5,441 nt of DNA from an uncultured Jeotgalicoccus sp. (lineage in GTDB: Bacteria; Bacillota; Bacilli; Staphylococcales; Salinicoccaceae). Under the pieces are notes generated by a model that was given only the letters and a program-made list of their open reading frames with translations, did not search any database and was not told the origin of the DNA. The stretch lies in the NCBI GenBank assembly GCA_947631305.1, contig CANRKV010000117.1:1-5441 (forward strand). Reading direction: 5' to 3'. The position numbers were made by a program, and so were the translations under genes. Numbering within the stretch: position 1 is the stretch's first letter; each line of letters starts with the position of its first letter. Below are positions 1 through 3,980 of this stretch, piece after piece.

Positions 1-70
1 ATTTCCTCCTTTTAAAAAAGATCCCTCTACTCTATATATACGGGAAAACAGCGATTTCCTTTTAAAAAAG
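1..70. repeat. Short imperfect direct repeat (1-20 and 54-70)
   Basis: The 20-mer at 1-20 and the 17-mer at 54-70 are identical except that the second copy lacks one CCT triplet. The missing triplet is what turns AAAGGA into AAAGGAGG on the minus strand, so only the copy next to the left-edge gene is a full ribosome site. It looks like a local duplication in an AT-rich 5' region. No function is implied. Confidence 0.45.
5..10 (-). promoter_or_regulatory. Shine-Dalgarno site of a gene starting just beyond the left edge
   Basis: Read on the minus strand, this is a perfect AGGAGG with four further bases (AAAT) before the window ends. A minus-strand gene should therefore start within a few bases outside the window. 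Nothing of its coding sequence is visible, so its identity is unknown. A TATATA element on the minus strand near 35-40 could be part of its promoter, but I found no convincing -35. Confidence 0.6.
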
Positions 71-149
71 TTACTTAAACACAAAAATAGCAAAACTGGT
101 TTACTTATTACACTAACTTCGCTACTTTTAACATTTTATTCCAAAAACC

Positions 150-175
150 AAAAAAAGACCGAAACCATCCCGGTC
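150..175 (-). terminator. Rho-independent terminator of the 94-residue protein gene
   Basis: On the minus strand GACCG (171-175) pairs with CGGTC (157-161) around a 9-nt loop, followed by a run of Ts (151-156, continuing as TTGG). It lies about 25 bases after the stop codon at 199. The stem is only 5 bp, but the T run and position fit an intrinsic terminator. It separates this gene from the one off the left edge. Confidence 0.6.
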
Positions 176-198
176 ACAGCCTTAATTAACTAATTAAT

Positions 199-483
199 CT
201 ATTCGAATATTCTCATGAGTACGCTCGTTTTGCCTTCCTGCAAATGTTCCTTCGAACAGTCATCTCTCACATCATATTCCAGTTCATTCAGTGCATTGCT
301 GAATGACATTTCGTCTATCCAGTTCGTTAAATCCGCCTGATCATAGCATACCGGAGCAACGATTTCGCCGCTCGTATGATCGACAACAACCCGCGTTGTA
401 CCGCTTGTTTTATCAACTAATGGAAGCACAAGCACAGCAATTACAATTGCCGTAATAATACCCCATACTATTTTCTTTCTCAT
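199..483 (-). CDS. Small membrane-anchored or secreted protein of unknown function
   Basis: This 94-residue protein is not recognised as a known family. A positively charged start (MRKK) is followed by a hydrophobic segment at about residues 5-22. That gives one N-terminal membrane anchor or an uncleaved signal sequence, with the remaining 70 or so residues predicted outside the cell. The exterior part is mostly acidic and polar and has two cysteines (46 and 76) that could form a disulfide. There is no lipobox, LPxTG or second membrane segment. A GAGGAAA ribosome site lies 5 bases upstream of the ATG, and a terminator follows the TAG stop, so the gene is probably monocistronic. It is transcribed divergently from the SOS-controlled yolD-like gene. 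I could not assign a clear promoter for it in the shared 116-bp interval, so co-regulation by LexA is open. Confidence 0.75.
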   Translation of the reverse strand: MRKKIVWGIITAIVIAVLVLPLVDKTSGTTRVVVDHTSGEIVAPVCYDQADLTNWIDEMSFSNALNELEYDVRDDCSKEHLQEGKTSVLMRIFE

Positions 484-537
484 CTGATTTCCTCGCTCGC
501 TTTTTATATCCTCTATAACTTAACATAAATATCCGCC

Positions 538-566
538 TTGAAAAATCGAACATATGTTCGTATAAT
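538..566 (+). promoter_or_regulatory. Sigma-A promoter of the yolD-like gene
   Basis: The -35 is TTGAAA (538-543), the spacer is exactly 17 bp, and the -10 is a perfect TATAAT (561-566). Transcription should start near 573, leaving a leader of about 27 nt with AAGGGG (588-593) six bases before the ATG. The whole spacer is occupied by the LexA box at 547-560, so LexA binding would directly exclude RNA polymerase. Confidence 0.88.
547..560. promoter_or_regulatory. LexA (SOS) box
   Basis: CGAACATATGTTCG is a perfect 14-bp palindrome. It fits the Firmicute LexA/DinR operator CGAAC-N4-GTTCG known from Bacillus and Staphylococcus. It sits between the -35 and -10 of the yolD-like promoter and abuts the -10, the classic arrangement for repression that is relieved by RecA-stimulated LexA cleavage after DNA damage. 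Confidence 0.92.
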
Positions 567-599
567 GATTATTAAGAGTTAAGAAAGAAGGGGTTTGTT

Positions 600-986
600 A
601 TGAATTATCGCGGTCGTCCTTCCGAAAATTTACATTCAAATATCCCTGAAGGACGCGGCATGGTCAAATGGGCGCCTTTTGCGACGATGCCTGAGCAGTT
701 TGAAAATGTCGGCAAGCTGATGGATGGTCAGAAGAAAATTAAACGCCCTGAATTATCTGACGACCGGCTGGATGAGATTGAACGTACTTTGAAACGTGCT
801 GATGATGAAAAGCTTCCCGTAAGAATTTCTTATTATTATGATGGAAGCCGGTTCAGCATTTCTCTCCACATTATAAAAATAGACCAATGGAGCATGATGC
901 TCATTGGTCAAATATACGGCACCGAGGATTTCACCTTCGTGCCGTTTATCGATATATTGGATATTTATATATTATCCGCCAGCTGA
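600..986 (+). CDS. YolD-like family protein, SOS-controlled
   Basis: This 128-residue protein has the hallmarks of the YolD-like family: an N-terminal RG-x-V-K-W-x-P-F-x-x-x-P-E block (residues 19-32) and a C-terminal beta-rich half with the I-D-x(6)-I-x-G-x-I block (94-105). YolD-like proteins are small cytoplasmic proteins usually encoded beside UmuC/DinB-type Y-family polymerases (UvrX, YqjW) in Firmicutes. They are thought to modulate those polymerases, although the mechanism is not well settled. No polymerase gene follows here: the next gene, folD, converges with a 9-bp gap, so this is an orphan copy. The start is supported by AAGGGG (588-593) six bases upstream and by the promoter. The LexA box in the promoter strongly supports a DNA-damage role. 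The coding sequence also carries a 28-nt inverted repeat (882-909) that acts as the likely folD terminator on the other strand. Confidence 0.88.
   Translation: MNYRGRPSENLHSNIPEGRGMVKWAPFATMPEQFENVGKLMDGQKKIKRPELSDDRLDEIERTLKRADDEKLPVRISYYYDGSRFSISLHIIKIDQWSMMLIGQIYGTEDFTFVPFIDILDIYILSAS
873..909 (-). terminator. Likely folD terminator, inside the yolD-like coding sequence
   Basis: The plus strand at 882-909 is GACCAATG, G, AGCAT, G, ATGCT, CATTGGTC. This is a 13-bp stem with a single bulged base and a tiny central loop. On the minus strand it is followed by TATTTTTATAA, as expected for an intrinsic terminator. On the plus strand it is followed by AAATATACGG, so it should not stop yolD transcription. 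The hairpin begins 86 nt after the folD stop, and I saw no better folD terminator. It lies within codons 95-104 of the yolD-like gene. Confidence 0.65.
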
Positions 987-1003
987 CAGCTGATATTATT
1001 TTT
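980..1003 (+). terminator. Weak candidate terminator at the end of the yolD-like gene
   Basis: CAGCT (980-984) pairs with AGCTG (988-992) around a 3-nt loop and is followed by ATATTATTTTT (993-1003). It overlaps the yolD-like stop codon, and its T tract overlaps the last codons of folD. The stem is only 5 bp, so strength is doubtful. Confidence 0.35.
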
Positions 1004-1868
1004 CCAGGAATAATACAGGTTCTTTCTGGTGCTCTGTTGCTTTCACTAAATGGTATGCAAGAACTGTTGTTGTAATTGCGCCAATTCCGCCTGGAACCGG
1101 TGTGATAAACGATGCTTTGTCTTTAACAGCTTCGTAGTTTACGTCGCCGACCATTTTACCTTCGTCAGTAAAGTTAATACCGACATCAACAACAATTGCG
1201 CCTTCTTTAACGTGTTCTTCGCCAATCAGGTTAATTGCACCTGCCGCACTGACAATCACGTCTGCATCTTTACATTTATCTACAAGGCTTTCAGTGTATA
1301 AGTTACAAGTCGTAACCGTTGCTTCTCTGTTCATCATTAACAGGGACAATGGTTTACCGACTACTGCACTTGCACCAACTACTGTAACGTTTTTACCTTT
1401 TAAGTCGATATCGTAGAAGTCGAGCATGTTCATTACTGCTGCCGGCGTACACGGCTCCAGACGATCAGGATCGTTTGTCAGCACTTTGCCGAGGTTCGAA
1501 GCTTTCATGCCGTCGATATCTTTAAATGAATTCATAATTTCCGCGACGCGTTTCATCGGGATATGTTTTGGCAGCGGCTGCAGCAGCAGAATGCCGTGAA
1601 TTGAATAATCTTCGTTTATTTCTCTGAATTTAGTTAGAAATACTTTTGTCGAAACGTCTTCCGGAAAATGAAATTGTGCTGTGTCCATACCTAATTTTTC
1701 AAAGCGTTTTACCGCAGCATTTTCATAAGAAATTGAATCTGATAAGTCGCCGATTCTGACGAATGCAACTTTCGGTTTAATACCGTGAGCTTCAGAAACT
1801 TCCAAAGCATTTTTAATTTCTTCAGATAAGTGTGCTGCTACTTTTTTTCCGTCCATAACTACTGTCAT
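996..1868 (-). CDS. folD: FolD: methylenetetrahydrofolate dehydrogenase / cyclohydrolase homologue (divergent)
   Basis: FolD normally oxidises 5,10-methylene-THF to methenyl-THF with NADP+ and hydrolyses that to 10-formyl-THF for purine and formyl-Met-tRNA synthesis in the cytoplasm. This 290-residue protein covers both domains. Visible are the catalytic-domain Tyr48, GILLLQPLP (92-100), KDIDG (116-120), a Rossmann GASAVVGKP (165-173), DVGIN (228-232) and PVPGGIGAIT (257-266). It departs from classical FolD: aligned to Y-x3-K of E. coli and human enzymes, the catalytic Lys is Ala52 (the nearest Lys is 54), and the usual Q of GILVQLP is Leu96 with Gln at 97. The NADP loop and the GGVGPMT motif are also altered. 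This resembles a divergent subfamily I recall from clostridia. I chose the ATG at 1868 because AAGGAG (1879-1884) lies 10 bases upstream. An in-frame GTG at 1877 is only one base from that site and is unlikely. The gene stands alone and not in a purine operon. Confidence 0.9.
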   Translation of the reverse strand: MTVVMDGKKVAAHLSEEIKNALEVSEAHGIKPKVAFVRIGDLSDSISYENAAVKRFEKLGMDTAQFHFPEDVSTKVFLTKFREINEDYSIHGILLLQPLPKHIPMKRVAEIMNSFKDIDGMKASNLGKVLTNDPDRLEPCTPAAVMNMLDFYDIDLKGKNVTVVGASAVVGKPLSLLMMNREATVTTCNLYTESLVDKCKDADVIVSAAGAINLIGEEHVKEGAIVVDVGINFTDEGKMVGDVNYEAVKDKASFITPVPGGIGAITTTVLAYHLVKATEHQKEPVLFLEK

Positions 1869-1912
1869 TAAAAGCACTCTCCTTACTTTTTCTGGTTAAT
1901 TACCCACCGACA

Positions 1913-1921
1913 ATTATAACA
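1913..1921 (-). promoter_or_regulatory. Extended -10 promoter of folD
   Basis: On the minus strand TGT-TATAAT is a perfect -10 with the TGN extension, about 45 bases before the folD ATG. The region where a -35 would fall (about 1936-1941) is only T-rich and overlaps the T tract of the rpmG terminator, so the extended -10 probably carries recognition. It implies a leader of about 38 nt and transcription independent of rpmG. Confidence 0.6.
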
Positions 1922-1937
1922 TAACTAAATCAAATAT

Positions 1938-1967
1938 AAAAAAAAGCTATCATCCGAAGATGATAGC
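1938..1967 (-). terminator. Strong rho-independent terminator of rpmG
   Basis: On the minus strand GCTATCATC (1959-1967) pairs perfectly with GATGATAGC (1946-1954) around a UUCG tetraloop (1955-1958), followed by eight Ts (1938-1945). It begins 9 bases after the rpmG stop codon. The stem arms contain ATCATCT and GGATGAT, the same sequences as the arms of a hairpin in the rpmG leader. Confidence 0.93.
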
Positions 1968-1976
1968 GATAAGAAA

Positions 1977-2126
1977 TTATTTAGTTTCACGGTGTAGAGT
2001 GTGCTTGTTTAATCTAGGGCAGAATTTCATCATTTCGATACGCTCTGGATTATTTCTTTTGTTTTTCTTAGTGCTGTAGTTGCGGTCTCCGCATTCTGTG
2101 CAAGCTAATGTAACGATTGTTCTCAT
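1977..2126 (-). CDS. rpmG: 50S ribosomal protein L33
   Basis: This 49-residue protein is a component of the large ribosomal subunit, near the E site. It starts MRTIVTLACTECGDRNYSTKKN and ends KHTLHRETK, the normal length and ends for bacterial L33, and it is close to what I recall of S. aureus RpmG2. The zinc ribbon is incomplete: C9, C12 and C36 are present, but the fourth position, 39, is leucine (C-P-R-L). This agrees with a partly degenerate or zinc-free form. The start is fixed by an excellent AAGGAGG (2135-2141) eight bases upstream. The gene is monocistronic: a promoter at 2247-2275, a leader of about 110 nt with dyads, and a strong terminator. It is divergent from a Zur-controlled zinc uptake gene, but the Zur box is over 60 bp from the rpmG promoter, so zinc control of rpmG is not indicated. 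Confidence 0.97.
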   Translation of the reverse strand: MRTIVTLACTECGDRNYSTKKNKRNNPERIEMMKFCPRLNKHTLHRETK

Positions 2127-2179
2127 TTCTGTCGCCTCCTTCGTTAAGTTAAATCGATATTAAATGATAATATACTCGA

Positions 2180-2216
2180 ATCAACTGGCCAGTTGATCAT
2201 CCACGTGGTAGATGAT
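2180..2216 (-). promoter_or_regulatory. Two adjoining dyads in the rpmG leader
   Basis: Bases 2180-2197 form a perfect 18-bp palindrome (ATCAACTGG/CCAGTTGAT). Bases 2196-2216 form a second inverted repeat with 7-bp arms, ATCATCT/GGATGAT on the minus strand, enclosing a CCACGTGG palindrome. The two share two bases. If transcription starts near 2240, both lie in the rpmG 5' UTR and could fold as consecutive hairpins. No T run follows, so they are not a terminator. They could instead be DNA operators; the sequence does not decide. A secondary promoter (TTGATT-N16-TAATAT) could overlap the first dyad. Confidence 0.6.
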
Positions 2217-2246
2217 TGGTATATATTTTTATAAATCACCTTATCT

Positions 2247-2275
2247 ATTTTACTAGCAGAACGGAAAAATTTCAA
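2247..2275 (-). promoter_or_regulatory. Sigma-A promoter of rpmG
   Basis: On the minus strand TTGAAA (2270-2275), a 17-bp spacer and TAAAAT (2247-2252) match the sigma-A consensus well. The start point would be near 2240, giving an unusually long leader of about 114 nt for this gene. The -35 lies 27 bp from the divergent -35 of the zinc-binding lipoprotein gene. Confidence 0.65.
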
Positions 2276-2301
2276 GTCTTTCTTATTTCTTAAATATACA
2301 G

Positions 2302-2330
2302 TTGCACATTGCAGCATATTCCTATATAAT
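2302..2330 (+). promoter_or_regulatory. Promoter of the zinc-binding lipoprotein gene
   Basis: A perfect -10 TATAAT (2325-2330) is preceded at 17 bp by TTGCAC (2302-2307), a weak -35. The start point, near 2337, falls inside the Zur box (2336-2352). Bound Zur would therefore block promoter clearance or opening. Confidence 0.75.
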
Positions 2331-2335
2331 TTTAA

Positions 2336-2352
2336 ATCGTAATGATTACGAT
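2336..2352. promoter_or_regulatory. Zur box (zinc-responsive operator)
   Basis: ATCGTAATGATTACGAT is a perfect 8-1-8 inverted repeat. Preceded by AA, it matches the Firmicute Zur operator core TCGTAAT-N-ATTACGA known from B. subtilis and S. aureus. It sits between the -10 and the ribosome site of the zinc-binding lipoprotein gene. Repression when zinc is sufficient and induction when zinc is scarce follow from the family. Confidence 0.95.
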
Positions 2353-2368
2353 GAAGAAAGGATTTCCC

Positions 2369-3310
2369 ATGAAAAAACTGTTTCCCGTTTTACTTTTATT
2401 ATTAATGCTTGCCGCATGCAGCAGCGAAGAAAACAGCACCAACGACGGCGAATTAACTATATATACGACAGTCTTTCCATTAACGAGCTTCGTTGAGCAG
2501 ATAGCCGGCGATACTGTTAATGTAGAATCAATTTATCCTCCCGGCGTTGATATGCACTCTTATGAGCCGACTCAAAAAGATATGATGTCTTACTCAGATG
2601 GTGATTTATTTATGACTACATCGAACGAGCTCGACCCGGTCGCAGCAAGTATTGCCGACACGATAAACGGCGACACTGAGATTGTTGAAACAGCAGCTGA
2701 TATTGATACCGGCGCTTTTTTAGACAGCCAGCACGATCATGAGCATGACCACGGGGAGGACGGGGAATCTCATGACCACGACCACGGCAATATGGACCCA
2801 CACATCTGGCTAAGTCCGGATCTCGCTGTCCAAATGGCAGAAGCAGTTAAAAATTCACTGGCTGAATATAACCCTGAATCAGCCGATATGTATAACGAAA
2901 ATTTTGAAATCCTGAAAAGTGATATCGAAGGAATAGATGAGCAGCTGCTCGCTGTTACCGAAAATCCGGTTAATACAGATGTTTATATTTCTCATGAATC
3001 CATCGGTTATTTAGCACATCAATACGGTTTCCATCAGATCGGCATCAGCGGTCTTTCCAATCAGGAACCCTCACAGCAGGAGCTGACTGAGATTATCGAA
3101 AGCATTGAAGCACAAAACATTCCTTATATTCTTTATGAGCCGAACGTGACATCGTCTGTTACAGATGTCATCCGCAGCGAAACGAATACTGAACCGCTCT
3201 ACTTCAATAATCTGGAGTCGCTGTCAACAGATGACCCTGAAGATTCGACCTACCAGTCGATGATGAACAAAAATATTGAAACACTCGATAAAGCACTCAA
3301 CAGCAAATAA
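2369..3310 (+). CDS. adcA: Zinc ABC transporter substrate-binding lipoprotein (AdcA/ZnuA type)
   Basis: This 313-residue lipoprotein captures Zn2+ outside the membrane and hands it to a ZnuB/AdcB permease. The signal peptide ends in the lipobox LAAC, with lipidated Cys17. The cluster A-I fold is indicated by H63 (DMHSYEPT), H145 (DPHIWLSP), H209 (SHESIGYLA) and E257 (ILYEPN), the expected metal ligands. A flexible His/Asp-rich loop (122-139, seven His) precedes DPHIW, a mark of zinc over manganese specificity. The protein ends about where the plain family ends, so the C-terminal ZinT domain of longer AdcA proteins is absent. The start is the ATG at 2369, with AAAGGA (2357-2362) six bases before. 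In-frame ATGs at 2342 and 2351 overlap the Zur box and lack ribosome sites. No permease or ATPase gene is nearby and a terminator follows, so partners must be encoded elsewhere. Confidence 0.93.
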   Translation: MKKLFPVLLLLLMLAACSSEENSTNDGELTIYTTVFPLTSFVEQIAGDTVNVESIYPPGVDMHSYEPTQKDMMSYSDGDLFMTTSNELDPVAASIADTINGDTEIVETAADIDTGAFLDSQHDHEHDHGEDGESHDHDHGNMDPHIWLSPDLAVQMAEAVKNSLAEYNPESADMYNENFEILKSDIEGIDEQLLAVTENPVNTDVYISHESIGYLAHQYGFHQIGISGLSNQEPSQQELTEIIESIEAQNIPYILYEPNVTSSVTDVIRSETNTEPLYFNNLESLSTDDPEDSTYQSMMNKNIETLDKALNSK

Positions 3311-3345
3311 AAAACTCCTGAGAGAATTCTCTCAGGAGTTTTTTA
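3308..3345. terminator. Bidirectional terminator, perfect 38-bp palindrome
   Basis: From the stop codon of the zinc-binding lipoprotein gene to 3345 the sequence is a perfect palindrome: TAAAAAACTCCTGAGAGAA and its exact reverse complement. Each strand reads a GC-containing stem followed by six Ts. It can therefore end the plus-strand lipoprotein gene and the minus-strand operon whose last stop codon is at 3352-3354. Confidence 0.92.
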
Positions 3346-3351
3346 AAATAT

Positions 3352-3522
3352 TTACTCTTTACCGCGATATAAATCGTGTTTAATATTCTCTGTAAACTCA
3401 CGGATTTCATCCACATCTTTTTTAAGTATAAATGCCAATACGACTGCTGCTACAGCAGTTAATGCAAATAAGACTACGAACGTTTTAAATAATAATCCTA
3501 ATAATCCTTTAATTAAATCCAC
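3352..3522 (-). CDS. Small single-pass membrane protein, GTG start, unknown function
   Basis: This 56-residue protein starts with GTG and ends with TAA. AAGGGGGG (3529-3536) lies six bases before the GTG, and an in-frame TAA just upstream leaves no earlier start. Residues 1-13 (MDLIKGLLGLLFK) form a short amphipathic or hydrophobic stretch. Residues about 14-33 are a clear membrane helix rich in Val, Leu, Ala and Phe. The tail from KKDVDE onward is charged, probably helical and cytoplasmic. It is the last gene of the minus-strand operon, 28 bases after the Nudix gene stop, and is followed by the palindromic terminator. I do not recognise the family. The absence of an ATG and the short length make it easy to miss in automatic annotation. 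Confidence 0.78.
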   Translation of the reverse strand: MDLIKGLLGLLFKTFVVLFALTAVAAVVLAFILKKDVDEIREFTENIKHDLYRGKE

Positions 3523-3550
3523 AGCGATCCCCCCTTAATTAACTACACTT

Positions 3551-3961
3551 CTATACTCTATTCCCACTTTTTTGTTTTATAATCTCAATTGCAGGAATAT
3601 CTGCAGGTGCCCAGTCCAATTTTTCAATTTCTAAAGGATTTACCCACTTCATCTGAACGTGTTCAAGCAGCTGAATCTCGCCGGTAAGTATTTTAGCATA
3701 GTATGTCGTCAGTTCAACAATACCAAAATCGTATTCATATACTGTCGTCGTAATTTTTTCACCGATACTGATATCCAGTGTCATTTCTTCAATCAGTTCA
3801 CGTTTTAGCGCCTCAGCAGGTGTTTCTCCTGCTTCTATTTTCCCGCCGGGAAATTCCCATTTTAATGCTAAATTTTTACCCTCAGGCCGTTGTGCACATA
3901 AGATATTGTTATTATCGTCTTCGATTACTGCACCAACGACACGTATTTTTTTCTTTGTCAT
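3551..3961 (-). CDS. mutT: MutT-type Nudix hydrolase ((deoxy)nucleoside triphosphate pyrophosphohydrolase)
   Basis: This 136-residue cytoplasmic protein probably cleaves a modified or excess (d)NTP to the monophosphate and pyrophosphate, sanitising the nucleotide pool. The Nudix box G-x5-E-x7-R-E-x2-E-E runs from Gly40 (KWEFPGGK, 34-41) through Glu46 to Arg54-Glu55 and Glu58-Glu59. The usual Gly of the EExGU end is Thr61. An N-terminal VVGAVI strand and a C-terminal LDWAPADIPAI segment are typical of the MutT/CTP pyrophosphohydrolase branch, and the length is normal. The substrate (8-oxo-dGTP, CTP analogues or other) cannot be read from the sequence. The ATG at 3961 is preceded at eight bases by GGAGG (3970-3974). 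The open frame extends further upstream, but only as an overlap with the dehydrogenase gene. The gene follows that dehydrogenase by 19 bases in the same operon. Confidence 0.9.
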   Translation of the reverse strand: MTKKKIRVVGAVIEDDNNNILCAQRPEGKNLALKWEFPGGKIEAGETPAEALKRELIEEMTLDISIGEKITTTVYEYDFGIVELTTYYAKILTGEIQLLEHVQMKWVNPLEIEKLDWAPADIPAIEIIKQKSGNRV

Positions 3962-3980
3962 AATTAAATCCTCCGCCTGT

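Noticed and set aside
484..599. A minus-strand promoter for the 94-residue protein gene
   Set aside because: TATAAA- and TATAGA-like elements exist, but none has an acceptable -35 at 16-18 bp, so I did not list one.
1050..1301. Plus-strand reading frame opposite folD, rich in Cys and Asn
   Set aside because: It is a shadow of the folD coding sequence with no ribosome site and no recognisable family.
1869..1877. GTG start for FolD at 1877
   Set aside because: The AAGGAG site would be only one base from the GTG. The ATG at 1868 has workable spacing and fits the family N terminus better.
2201..2208. CCACGTGG as a stand-alone transcription factor site
   Set aside because: An 8-bp palindrome is too common to call alone. 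It lies within the loop region of the larger leader dyad and is described there.
2342..2368. Upstream in-frame ATGs (2342 and 2351) as starts of the zinc-binding lipoprotein
   Set aside because: They lie in the Zur box at or next to the predicted transcription start and lack a ribosome site. The ATG at 2369 has AAAGGA at six bases and begins a standard lipoprotein signal peptide.
2735..2790. Repetitive CATGACCACG-like stretch in the lipoprotein gene
   Set aside because: It is the coding sequence of the His/Asp-rich metal loop typical of zinc-binding proteins, not a microsatellite or CRISPR-like repeat.
3443..3459. Inverted repeat ACTGCTG-CTA-CAGCAGT inside the small membrane protein gene
   Set aside because: It is explained by Ala/Val/Thr codons of the membrane helix, and no T run follows on either strand.
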